The notes beneath the pieces were generated by a model. It worked only from the letters and a program-made list of their open reading frames with translations, was not told where the DNA came from and searched no databases. From MGIIa-K1 sp964577145 (lineage in GTDB: Archaea > Thermoplasmatota > Poseidoniia > Poseidoniales > Poseidoniaceae): DNA of 64,000 nt. This document shows positions 44,941 through 54,482 of this stretch, piece after piece. The stretch's first letter is position 1, and each line of letters opens with the position of its first letter. Position numbers and translations under genes: made by a program. Location of the stretch: NCBI GenBank assembly GCA_964577145.1, contig CAZNXM010000001.1, positions 1-64,000 on the forward strand. Reading direction: 5' to 3'.

Positions 44941-45042
44941 CCAGTTCTCCCATCCTGCATTCACAGGTAATTCGGCGCCTGTTAATCTCATTAATGACTG
45001 TTGAGGGTCGCGACACGCTTCGCGCATAGATTTGACAGCGTC
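44941..45042. other. Intergenic stretch between the candidate RNA and fumC
   Basis: These bases follow the RNA and precede the convergent fumarase stop at 45043. ACAGG-N10-CCTGT (44962-44981) is a small inverted repeat, and GCGACACGCTTCGCGC near 45009-45026 can form another. Either could be a transcript-end hairpin for one strand. I see no gene here. Confidence 0.4.
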
Positions 45043-46434
45043 CTAATCATGGCCAGTCATAGATTCAGGCCTAACCCACTCTTCGAATTCTTCAGCGGTT
45101 ACATACCCCATTCCTAGAGCAGATTCACGAAGAGTAATTCCTTTTTCATGAGCATTCTTAGCAATCTTTGCAGCCTTATCATATCCGATATGGTTGTTTA
45201 GTGCTGTCACAAGCATTAGAGAATTTTCGAGATGGTTATTGATAACATCTACATTTGGCACAATTCCTTCAACACACTTGGTTCTGAATGCTTTCATGGA
45301 ATCACTCAAGAGTCGAGCACTGTGCAATAAGTTGTGGATCATCATAGGCTTGTAGACATTCAATTCGAAATTACCCTGGGAGCCACCAATTGTAATGGCA
45401 GTATGGTTGCCCATTACTTGACAACAGACCATTGTCAAAGCTTCAGCCTGGGTAGGATTGACCTTACCTGGCATAATCGATGAACCCGGTTCATTTGCAG
45501 GAAGTGACAATTCACCTAAGCCACAACGGGGGCCTGAACCTAACCACCGCACATCATTTGCGATTTTCATCAAACTAACCGCCAATGTGTTTAGCGCTCC
45601 AGATGCTGCTACTACCGCATCATGGGCTGCAAGTTGTGCGAATTTGTTCGGGGCTGAAATGAATGGTAGGCCAGTTTTCTCTGCGATTGATGCAGCAACT
45701 CTGCCTGCAAACTCTGGATGCGTGTTTAATCCAGTTCCAACCGCGGTGCCTCCAAGTGCTAATTCATGGAGGTCGATTAGAGCAAACTCAATTCTACGAA
45801 TATTAGCATCGAGTTGAGAAACCCAACCACTAGCTTCTTGGCCCAAAGTGAGAGGAACCGCATCCATCAGGTGTGTTCTTCCAATTTTTACAATATCACT
45901 CCAATCTTCAGATTTTTCTGCTAAAGCATTTCTTAGAGCCTTTAGATTTGGTAATAATTCATGCGTGAATGCTTCTGCTCCAGCGATGTGCATTGCTGTT
46001 GGAAAAGTGTCATTCGATGATTGCGCTCGATTGACGTGATCGTTAGGATGAACCGGAGTTTTGGAGCCAAGAGTGCCCCCTGCCATCTCAATAGCCCGAT
46101 TTGCAATCACTTCATTGGCATTCATGTTCGATTGTGTGCCTGAGCCAGTTTGCCAAACCCTCAATGGGAAATGGGAATCAAGTTCACCACTGACTACCTC
46201 TTCTGCTGCTTCGATAATTAGTTCTGCAACAGTGGAATCTAGTTGTCCTAAATCGCAATTCACTCGAGCAGCAGCCTGTTTGAGAATACCAAATGCACGG
46301 ATTATTCCGCGAGGCATTTTATCCTCTCCAATATCGAAATTTATCAGTGACCTAGCAGTCTGGCAACCGTAGTATCTATCGGCAGGAACTTCCAGTTCCC
46401 CCATGGTATCGGCCTCAACGCGGACATCTCCCAT
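45043..46434 (-). CDS. fumC: Class II fumarate hydratase
   Basis: Fumarase C interconverts fumarate and malate in the TCA cycle. Hallmarks are RVEADTMGELEVPADRYYG at the start, QTGSGTQSNMN, the THLMDAVP segment with catalytic His, and the superfamily signature GSSIMPGKVNP (about residue 320). The ATG at 46434 matches the family start and gives 463 residues; an ATG at 46458 with purine-rich sequence upstream is the alternative. It ends beside the candidate RNA and is divergent from the sulfotransferase gene. Confidence 0.96.
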   Translation of the reverse strand: MGDVRVEADTMGELEVPADRYYGCQTARSLINFDIGEDKMPRGIIRAFGILKQAAARVNCDLGQLDSTVAELIIEAAEEVVSGELDSHFPLRVWQTGSGTQSNMNANEVIANRAIEMAGGTLGSKTPVHPNDHVNRAQSSNDTFPTAMHIAGAEAFTHELLPNLKALRNALAEKSEDWSDIVKIGRTHLMDAVPLTLGQEASGWVSQLDANIRRIEFALIDLHELALGGTAVGTGLNTHPEFAGRVAASIAEKTGLPFISAPNKFAQLAAHDAVVAASGALNTLAVSLMKIANDVRWLGSGPRCGLGELSLPANEPGSSIMPGKVNPTQAEALTMVCCQVMGNHTAITIGGSQGNFELNVYKPMMIHNLLHSARLLSDSMKAFRTKCVEGIVPNVDVINNHLENSLMLVTALNNHIGYDKAAKIAKNAHEKGITLRESALGMGYVTAEEFEEWVRPESMTGHD

Positions 46435-46532
46435 GATGTAACCGGCGAAGGCGGTCATCCATGTCCCTTTCCCTTCCAGTCCCCTTAGGGACTGCGGAAT
46501 CGTGAATACGAACCTCCCCGACCCCACGAACA

Positions 46533-47273
46533 ATGTCGGCTTACCGTTTGGTCTGGTTCCAACACCTGCATAAGGCTGCAGGAACCTATGTCATCCGAAG
46601 GGCGATGGCTAATGGTGAGACCTTTTGGCCAACACATGCAAATGGAAATCCAATGGCTGATGGAGAAGTAATCCCGCTTTGGAAAATGGAAGGTGAAGAA
46701 TTGACTGATTTTGTCGACCGCTGTGAAGCAAGCGGAGTCACTTTCGTAGCTTGTGAATGGGGAGGGGCAGATTTCGCAACTCTTGCTGAAGATGACCGAG
46801 TTACTCTCCTTACATGCTTGCGGGACCCTATCAATCGATTGATTTCAAATTACAACTATGACCATTATTGGATGTGGACAAAGGCCACAGATTATGCTGG
46901 ATATTTAGCAGAAGGCAACTTGCATTCAACTTCAGAATACTATACGAGAATATTTTCTCGTGTAAACGAAACCACAACGGAAGTGAATGAAGAAACTTTG
47001 CAGATAGCACAGAACAACCTTGCATTATTCGATCATACGATTATCGCTGAAGATGGAATGGATGTACTGAATACTCTTGGTTGGCCAAACGAAAGCGATA
47101 CGACACATCCCACATTTGGAGATAAGAAGAGGTCGTTGATTCTCCTAGCGAAACTGCGGATTAGGCGCTGGATAAATTACCGTAAAGGTGTGAAACACCT
47201 TCCTCCGGAAAGTATGGACATAGAGGAAATGAATCGCCTCGATATGAAACTCTATTCTTCACTCAGAAAATGA
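46533..47273 (+). CDS. Sulfotransferase family protein
   Basis: A 246-residue protein. FQHLHKAAGTYV near the start fits the 5'-phosphosulfate-binding loop of carbohydrate sulfotransferases (family form HxPKxGGT), and TCLRDPINRLISNY fits the 3'-phosphate loop (RDPxxRxxSxY). These enzymes move sulfate from PAPS to sugars or other acceptors. The first loop has Ala in place of one Gly. No signal peptide or membrane helix is present. Its C-terminus overlaps the convergent isoaspartyl peptidase by 15 bases. A role in sulfating surface glycans is inference. Confidence 0.82.
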   Translation: MSAYRLVWFQHLHKAAGTYVIRRAMANGETFWPTHANGNPMADGEVIPLWKMEGEELTDFVDRCEASGVTFVACEWGGADFATLAEDDRVTLLTCLRDPINRLISNYNYDHYWMWTKATDYAGYLAEGNLHSTSEYYTRIFSRVNETTTEVNEETLQIAQNNLALFDHTIIAEDGMDVLNTLGWPNESDTTHPTFGDKKRSLILLAKLRIRRWINYRKGVKHLPPESMDIEEMNRLDMKLYSSLRK

Positions 47274-48209
47274 GTCAGGCCCAATTCCAGTAGTGGTTTC
47301 TCCATCAGAATATGTGCCACGATACATCAACGTAGTTTGGAATGGAACTGCAATATTTCCTTCACAATCTACTGCGATAAACCCACCTCGTCCTCCGAGT
47401 GGTGCAACCATTTCCAATACTGAATCACAAGCGCTATTGACACTTTCTCCGAGTCGAATACGGGTGGATACTTCGTGAGCAGCACAGGTCCTAATGTACG
47501 CTTCACCTATTCCTGTAGAGGAGACGGCGACTTGCCTGTCGCACCAGGTACCTGCTCCAATGATGGGAGTATCACCAACTCTTCCATCAGGCTTACCAGT
47601 CATTCCTCCAGTACTAGTTGCAGCAGCGAGATTACCTTGAGAATCTAGTGCAACCGCGCCAACTGTTCCCATTCCTTCATCACCATCGTGGTCCAATATT
47701 GCAGAATCATCTTCATCAGTTGAGCCAGGGCGAGATTTAGCATCTTTCCATTTCTTCCACTGCGCTTTTCTCAACTCTGTAATCAACCAATCTTGAGAGA
47801 CTTCCTCGACTCCAGAGTCGAGTCCAAAAGCATCTGCAGCCTTCCCAGCTAGAATGACTGGCCAACCAGCATCGAGAACATTTCTAGCGACTCTAATCGG
47901 ATGGCGTACTCGTCGAACGTTGATTACCGACCCAACAGCCCCCTCGATTCCGCACATGATACTTGCATCCATTGTCACTTCTCCATTTGCTGCGATTACC
48001 GAACCTTTACCAGCGTTGAATAATGGCTCATCTTCAAGCATTTCAACTGCAATTGTTACAGCCTCGAGGGCATTGATGCCATCTTCAAGCATTGCTCCAA
48101 CAGTTGAGAGCACTCTTTCCATTGTAGCAATCCGGTCTGGATCTAAATTTGTTGGACCTTTCCAAGGTCCATCGCCGCCAGCGCCACCATGAATGGCAAG
48201 ACGAACCAT
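47259..48209 (-). CDS. Isoaspartyl peptidase / plant-type L-asparaginase (Ntn hydrolase)
   Basis: Begins MVRLAIHGGAGG and carries LFNAGKGSV, then GTVGAVALD, where the Thr (about residue 181) becomes the N-terminal nucleophile after self-cleavage. STGGMTGKPDGRVGDTPIIGAG follows, as in the family. The enzyme clears isoaspartyl dipeptides or asparagine. I chose the ATG at 48209, 10 bases after the cyclophilin stop; a GTG at 48227 would overlap it. The cleavage site is preceded by a charged linker rich in Asp and Gly. Confidence 0.92.
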   Translation of the reverse strand: MVRLAIHGGAGGDGPWKGPTNLDPDRIATMERVLSTVGAMLEDGINALEAVTIAVEMLEDEPLFNAGKGSVIAANGEVTMDASIMCGIEGAVGSVINVRRVRHPIRVARNVLDAGWPVILAGKAADAFGLDSGVEEVSQDWLITELRKAQWKKWKDAKSRPGSTDEDDSAILDHDGDEGMGTVGAVALDSQGNLAAATSTGGMTGKPDGRVGDTPIIGAGTWCDRQVAVSSTGIGEAYIRTCAAHEVSTRIRLGESVNSACDSVLEMVAPLGGRGGFIAVDCEGNIAVPFQTTLMYRGTYSDGETTTGIGPDSFSE

Positions 48210-48219
48210 CTGAAACAAC

Positions 48220-48702
48220 TCAGACACGTACTACGCGAACGATACCTTGTGGTTGTGCAGGACGGTCACCGGGTAACTTGCGGCAATTCTCGATAGCGTA
48301 AACATGGTCCATTCCTTCGATTACTTCACCAAAAACTGCATGGTTTCCGTTTAGCCAAGGTGTGGCAACTGTTGTTAGGAAAAATTGTGAACCACCAGTA
48401 TTGGGGCCTGCATTTGCCATAGAGAGTAGACCAGGACGGTCATGTGCTAGTGCTAGTGCAGTGCGCTCGCAAGGAATCTTCCATCCAGGACCACCAGTAC
48501 CTGCTCGTCTGTTCATAGGGTCCTTTGAATGAGGACATCCACCTTGAATCATGAACTGCTCAATCACACGGTGAAAGTGAAGGCCATCATAGAACCCCAT
48601 ATCTACCAATTTGAGAAAATTTGCAGTTGTTTCTGGCGCTTCATCAGTCAGTAGACGAATCAAAATATCGCCGGCACTTGTTTGCATCATGACATTGGTC
48701 AT
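48220..48702 (-). CDS. Cyclophilin-type peptidyl-prolyl cis-trans isomerase
   Basis: A 160-residue single-domain cyclophilin without signal peptide. FHRVIEQFMIQGG, GLLSMANAGPNTGGSQFFLTT and LNGNHAVFGEVIEGMD contain the active-site Arg, Phe, Met and Gln residues. It accelerates proline isomerisation during cytoplasmic folding. It is in an operon with the isoaspartyl peptidase, two protein-quality enzymes together. Confidence 0.95.
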   Translation of the reverse strand: MTNVMMQTSAGDILIRLLTDEAPETTANFLKLVDMGFYDGLHFHRVIEQFMIQGGCPHSKDPMNRRAGTGGPGWKIPCERTALALAHDRPGLLSMANAGPNTGGSQFFLTTVATPWLNGNHAVFGEVIEGMDHVYAIENCRKLPGDRPAQPQGIVRVVRV

Positions 48703-48749
48703 AGCCTAACTGATAGGGTTGGTATTGATGACCCTTTCCAGTCAGGTAT

Positions 48750-51700
48750 TCATTGGTTCAACCATGGCCGGAAGTGCTGGTCTGCATATGTTCGTGCATA
48801 GTCAGCAGGATATCCGGCTGCGAGTAATTGTTGCTCATAGGCTAATTGCTCAGGAGTAATTGTTGGGTCTGCTCCTGCAACCATCGATTGCATCGGGTCT
48901 GCTGCAAATGCGGCATTTGCGAACGCATCATCATTGTCGGAACCGCTTCCGCCTCTTCGAATAAAGAGTAGACTCAGAATTAAGAGTAGTAAAACTCCTC
49001 CAACAATGCCACCGATTGTAACAAGGTCGAAATCAGCTCCTTTGGTACTATCTCCAGTACCATCNNNNNNNNNNNNNNNNNNNNNNNNNNNNNNNNNNNN
49101 NNNNNNNNNNNNNNNNNNNNNNNNNNNNNNNNNNNNNNNNNNNNNNNNNNNNNNNNNNNNNNNNCACCGATTGTAACAAGGTCGAAATCAGCTCCTTTGG
49201 TACTATCTCCAGTACCATCGCCAGTTCCGTCTCCGGTTCCATCGCCAGTTCCGTCTCCGGTTCCATCACCAGATCCGTCTCCGGTTCCATCGCCAGTTCC
49301 GTCTCCGGTTCCATCGCCGGTATTGTCAACGATTTCACAGCCGTCTACATCAACTGCAACGCCAGCAGTGGTATTTGCACAGTCGTCATCTACATCGAGA
49401 ACTCCATCCCCATCAGTATCAGGTTGACAGCCATTTTCATCAACAACTGCAAGTGCCGGGGTATCAGCGCATAGGTCGTCAATATCTTGGACTCCATCGC
49501 CATCCGCATCTACGAATGGAGGAGGACAGCCATCTCCGCCATCCCCATTTTCAATTCCAGCAACACCTGGACATTGGTCACCCAAGTATCCTGATGAATT
49601 ATCTCCGAAATTATCCTCGTCCTCATCTATCCATTGACTTTCATCGAGCGGCGACCAATCATTGAGGTTGGACCAACCATCTCCATCGAGGTCTGCACAA
49701 CCATAGCGGTCACCCCAACTCTCGCCCCATGTTGTAGGGCAATCGTCGATGATTCCATCGCCGGTATCGGTAGTATTGTATCCATCACGGTCGACATCGT
49801 TTGCCCACAACTCTTCCTCGTTTTGAATATGGAATGATTCTCCTATGCCGTCATTATTGGTCAGGTTGTCCTCAAGAATCATTGCTCCACCCATATTGAC
49901 TGCAACACGACATGAGTAGTTACCAGTTGCAAGTGTAGGTTCTAGGAAGTGTGCAGTTCCATCACTTCCAGCTAATTGTCCGTTAGTTGCAAATGTATTC
50001 ATGGTCCCGTTATCAACTTCGTAAACGAATTGGCCCATATCATCGATTAATTCTATGCTCCAAGAGAAGTCACCATTTACTGGTCCACGCATGCTCATTA
50101 CATCAAAGGAGAAGAATACCTCCTCTCCACTGATTGCATCAGATGGGCAACTGATATTGGTAACAGCGAGATCTGCAAGCGCAGGTGCAATAGTCATTAT
50201 CGATAGATTGTAGTATCCTTCTGAGCCAGTATTTGTGATTACAAGGGTGTATGCACCATTCATTCCTTCGTGCATGGAATCTCCAAGCGAAGACCACATG
50301 GTACCATTCCATTCAGACATCATGTTTCCATCAGAATCATAAAGTGAAGAAGTGAAACCAGTTTCTGCATCAGGAGTGAATGAAACCTCCACATTGTTAT
50401 GGTTGTCAAGATTGAATTGGTATGAATCTGAAAGGTCTTGACTATCTAGACATCCTTGGCCACTAAGTGTAGGATTTGTTCCAATAACCATTGCGTTTTG
50501 CTGGTCGGTTCCAGCATCAGCTCCAGTACCCGCGTCAGAATGTCCGATGCAACTGAATGGAGCAACCCATGGCTGCGGTTCTCCAACAAGGAGCCGGTAG
50601 GTTCCAGCCCCACCATCTTCCCAAAATGTAGCAGAACGATTTACCAGAATAGTGTAGGTTCCAGCGGTTCCATTCCAAGTGGTATCCCAAGTTGAGGCAT
50701 AACTGTCAGCAAATAGACCAGGGTCGCTGTCGACCTGTGCGCCTGTGGAGTCATGTATTGCAAGATTTACGGCTCCAGCAGGGGGGTCGACAAGAGTTAG
50801 GTTGAGGTTCTCTCCTTGAGCGAGTGTGATTGTATAGTAGTCCGAAGCATCATTTGCATCAATACATCCACGGTATTCATTTTCATTATACTGCCCGAGA
50901 TCGGTCTCGGAACCAGTGGTATTTCCAGCATCTCCGCCAAGTCCAGCATCGTTTTGTTGAGCACATACAGTTTCAGCATTTCCAACACTAAAGACACCAT
51001 TGCGTCGCGCTTCGTTGTTATTTTCATCTCTTTCAAGAATCAAGTTATCTTCATCGACAACAACATAGAGATTATACTCGCCCTGAACAATATCTTGAGG
51101 TATTGTTGATGGAATAGTAATAGATTGAGTAGTATCGATTGGCAAACCGTTAACCGAGATGGTTCCAATTTCATGGTCATACCATTCCAATCCAAAGTTG
51201 ACTGAGAGATAGGAGGTTAGCACTACACTACCGTTTCCATCTACGGTGCCACTATTATTGAGTTCAGCAAATACATCGACATTGTCGCCAGGCATTGCAC
51301 TCGCAGCCCCTGTGACAGTATCAATGGAGTAATCAGGAGCAGGAATGGAAACATTTGTCCAAATATCAAGTGTATAATTTGAAACACCATCCCAATGTGA
51401 TACGTTGACGAAATATGTGTCTCCTACTCCTTCCCAATTGGTTAGTTTAGCAGAAGCGGTTTCTGGATACGATGTTGTGTACCCCCTATCGACTTCAGTG
51501 CCATTTGAATCATGAATGAACACATCCAAATCAGCATTAACATCTTGAGCAGTGAGTGAAACTTCGATATAATGGCCAGCAGGAACATCGAAGGCGAGCA
51601 CATCATCACCATCGCCGCCATCCATGCATCCGGAATATGTTGCAGTGACATTGTTACCCATATTGGTTGCATTTGCCATATCATTGGAGGCATCTGCACC

Positions 51701-52705
51701 AAGTCCAGCATCATCTTGGGTGCCTCCCATTAAATCAGAACAATCGTCTCCAATTACCATCTGGGTAGCCGACCACATGTCATTATTCGAATTATTAGAT
51801 TCAGTAATATTGTCGTAACCATCAGCGAGTACCCACCAATAATACGAGCCATTTGTCATGTTGGCAGGGATTGTAATTTGTGCCGAAGTATTTCTTGAAG
51901 CACCAGCGGCTAGAGTTGCTTCTGGCGAATTGTCCTGAAGTGTAGTATCTGACCAGTCGTATGTTTGGTCGGTCGAAAGAGCAAAGTGGACTTCAAAAGC
52001 TCCAGTGGATTGATTTGTTGCGAGATTTTCAACAGTGTAATTCACAGTAACAGTATCGCCGCCATTCGCTTTAGCAGGAATTTGTACAGATGTAATTGTC
52101 ATATCTGGCTTTGGCGTAGTATTGTTAGTCCAGACACGGAGAGTGTATGTTCCATCACCTGAATACTGTGCGATGTAGATGTAGAAAGTAGTTGCATTTC
52201 CTTCAAGCACAGTTCCTGCTGAAGTTACAGACTCCAATGGATCGTTGAACTCAGACCTATCATAGACAGTTGTGAGACCTGCATCTGTTAGATAGAGGTC
52301 GAAATCAGCACCGGTTGGTACAACGAGTTCGACATCGACTTCTTTTCCAGTAGTTGTGGTAACACTGTACATGTCCACTCCATCATTCGCATCGACACAA
52401 CCAGTCACGCCACCCGTTACTCCGTTGTTTGGGTTCGACCCTAGGCTCTTCGAAGTGCTGCTAGTATTGCCAGCATCACCAGCCGTCCCACCATCAGACT
52501 GCACAGCACTACATGGTGCGCGGCCACTTGTTCCAGACATTGTTCGAATCGAAACATCATTGAAATTTCTAATTGGCAAATCTTCGAATAGGGATTCATC
52601 AACAGGTTCAACAACGGCCTTTTCATTATCCAATCCAGCTGTTGCTAGTGGAGTGAATGCCATCATTATCATCAGGGCAGCAAGGAGGTATGGGCGTGTA
52701 CGCAT
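48750..52705 (-). CDS. Giant secreted protein with PPC and CARDB-like modules, Ca-binding repeats and C-terminal anchor (interrupted by assembly gap)
   Basis: Signal peptide (hydrophobic to about residue 22, ending TPLATA). Four modules follow, each starting with Cys and a DAG-GxDAxN turn and containing a pre-peptidase C-terminal-like (PPC) domain, interleaved with CARDB-like domains. Thrombospondin-type DTDGDGVLDVDDDC repeats come next, then a GDGT low-complexity linker, a membrane helix (VGGVLLLLILSLLF) and an acidic cytoplasmic tail ending FRPWLNQ. A 100-N gap (49065-49164) splits it, but the flanks are duplicated, so the stop at 48750 is the true end. ATG at 52705 was chosen. A surface adhesin or protease scaffold is inferred. 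Confidence 0.85.
49010..49219. other. Assembly artefact: 55-base duplicated flank around a 100-N gap
   Basis: Bases 49010-49064 and 49165-49219 are identical, and the Ns between them are exactly 100. The two contig ends overlap and were not merged. Removing the Ns and one copy restores a continuous reading frame across the junction, from the GDGT repeats into the membrane helix. The tandem repeats just beside it explain why assembly broke here. Confidence 0.9.
49217..49322. repeat. Short tandem repeat encoding (GDGT)n
   Basis: About four copies of a 24-base unit (TTCCGTCTCCGGTTCCATCGCCAG on the plus strand in split form) give alternating Gly-Asp-Gly-Thr on the minus strand. One unit reads GSGD instead. 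It forms a flexible acidic linker before the membrane helix. The unit count may be collapsed by assembly. Confidence 0.85.
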
Positions 52706-52746
52706 GGTCCTCAACCCTAGACCCTCTTCATGCGTGGGCTATGAAT

Positions 52747-52783
52747 GTACGGTATTCTGTTCAGACACCGTACTTTGTACGGT
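52747..52783. promoter_or_regulatory. Triple GTACGGT element upstream of the giant secreted protein gene
   Basis: GTACGGT occurs at 52747-52753 and 52777-52783, with its inverse ACCGTAC at 52767-52773. The last two make a perfect 7-bp hairpin with a TTT loop, and the first two also pair. The ten-base GTACGGTATT is repeated at a spacing of 30 bases. The site lies between the pckA stop (52803) and the start at 52705. It may be an operator or a transcript-end structure. Confidence 0.55.
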
Positions 52784-52802
52784 ATTGAACAAATTCACCG
52801 AT

Positions 52803-54392
52803 TTACATTTTGGGAGCGGCTGAATTCACTTCGTCGCTAACACCTGCGGCATATCGCTCAAAGTTGGCATTGAACATTGCAGATAATTTGTCAGCAGCAG
52901 CATCGAATGCTTCACCATTTTCCCAGGTTTCCCGTGGAATCAATATTTCATCGGGAACTCCGGGACATGAAGTTGGGATTTCAAAGCCAAAACGCTCATC
53001 AACAACATATTCAACATCATCTAATTCTCCGTCAAGAGCAGCATTCAACATCGCTCGAGTATAACGAATTTTCATTCTTGATCCAACACCATACGCTCCA
53101 CCAGACCACCCGGTATTTATCAGCCACGCAGTAGCATTATTTTCAGCCATTTTATTCGAAAGTAAATCAGCATATACGCCAGGGTGCATCGGCATGAAAG
53201 GCTCTCCAAAACAAGCGGAAAAAGTCGCTTGAGGCTCGGTAACACCAATCTCAGTTCCAGCAACTTTAGCAGTATATCCAGAAATGAAATGATATGCGGC
53301 TTGTGAAGGGGTTAACCGACTGATTGGAGGTAGAACTCCGAATGCATCACAGGTGAGGAAAATTACATTTTGTGGGTGTCCGCCCTTACTATCAGTCGTT
53401 CGATTATCGATGAATTCAATTGGATAAGAACCACGTGTGTTCTGAGTTTTACTGATGTCGAAGAAATCAGGAACACCATTGTCGTCGACAACGATATTTT
53501 CAAGCACAGTCCCTTTTCGTTTTGTAGTGCCGAAAATCTCAGGTTCATCTTCTTCAGAGAGATTGATCAATTTTGCATAGCAACCACCTTCGAAGTTGAA
53601 GACGCCATTCGCTCCCCATCCGTGCTCATCATCACCGATAAGTGCGCGGTTAGGGTCTGCTGAGAGAGTGGTTTTTCCTGTACCGGATAAACCAAAGAAA
53701 ATAGCAGTATTTTCGCCGGTAGTATTTGCAGAGCAATGCATTGGCAAAATCCCCTTCTTTGGAAGAATAAGATTCATCACACTAAAGATAGATTTTTTGA
53801 TTTCACCAGCATAGCGAGTTCCGCCGATAATAACCTCTCCAGCAGCATAGTTTACGATTACAAAGCACTGTGAGTTTAACGCTTCATCTTCAGCCTCGAA
53901 ATGAGGGGCATGATATACCGTAAATTGTGGCTGATGCTCTTCGAGTTGTTCAGTGCTAGGGCGCACAAACATGTTGCGCGCAAATGCATTATGCCATGCA
54001 TTTTGGTTAATTACACGAATAGGAAGTGCTTCACTTTCTTCAGCGCCACAATAGAGATCTTGGACAAATAATGACTCTTGTGTTGAGAGGTAATTGATGA
54101 CCTGCGTTTTCATTCGTTCGAAAGTTGCCAAATCCGTAGAAATATTCACATCTCCCCAATTGACATCTTGATTAGTAGTATCTTCATCCACGATGAACTT
54201 GTCATTCGGTGAACGTCCAGTTCTTTCTCCGGTTTCAGTGACTAGAGCACCGTGAGCTGAAAGAAAACCCTCTCCTCTTGCAACTGCAAGGTCGATGAGT
54301 TTCATGGTGTCAAGATTCCAATGTGTAGTAGCATCGGTTACGATACCATTGCTACGAAGGTCCCCAGAGGGGACCCCGATGGTTTTCGCCAT
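52803..54392 (-). CDS. pckA: Phosphoenolpyruvate carboxykinase (ATP)
   Basis: PEPCK converts oxaloacetate and ATP to PEP, CO2 and ADP, the first step of gluconeogenesis. The kinase loop GLSGTGKTTLSADPNR (about 235-250) and the GRSPNDKFIVDE start region identify the ATP-dependent, bacterial/yeast class rather than the GTP class. The 529-residue length is normal. The ATG at 54392 matches the family start. It is followed by the GTACGGT element. Confidence 0.96.
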   Translation of the reverse strand: MAKTIGVPSGDLRSNGIVTDATTHWNLDTMKLIDLAVARGEGFLSAHGALVTETGERTGRSPNDKFIVDEDTTNQDVNWGDVNISTDLATFERMKTQVINYLSTQESLFVQDLYCGAEESEALPIRVINQNAWHNAFARNMFVRPSTEQLEEHQPQFTVYHAPHFEAEDEALNSQCFVIVNYAAGEVIIGGTRYAGEIKKSIFSVMNLILPKKGILPMHCSANTTGENTAIFFGLSGTGKTTLSADPNRALIGDDEHGWGANGVFNFEGGCYAKLINLSEEDEPEIFGTTKRKGTVLENIVVDDNGVPDFFDISKTQNTRGSYPIEFIDNRTTDSKGGHPQNVIFLTCDAFGVLPPISRLTPSQAAYHFISGYTAKVAGTEIGVTEPQATFSACFGEPFMPMHPGVYADLLSNKMAENNATAWLINTGWSGGAYGVGSRMKIRYTRAMLNAALDGELDDVEYVVDERFGFEIPTSCPGVPDEILIPRETWENGEAFDAAADKLSAMFNANFERYAAGVSDEVNSAAPKM

Positions 54393-54482
54393 GTTCCGGC
54401 CATCCGCGGCCCCTCTTTGTCCCTTGCGGTTCGAAATACCATATTTTGAGGGCAGATTCAACTATCGAATGTATCCAAGTGG

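Noticed and set aside
48980..49164. C-terminal segment of the giant protein read through the Ns
   Set aside because: The frame through the placeholder Ns is arbitrary. The duplicated flanks show that the real reading ends at 48750 after a membrane helix.
49048..49427. Repeat-rich frames encoding Pro-Ser or Glu-Pro-Glu-Thr repeats around 49048-49427
   Set aside because: They are shifted or antisense readings of the GDGT-coding tandem repeat.
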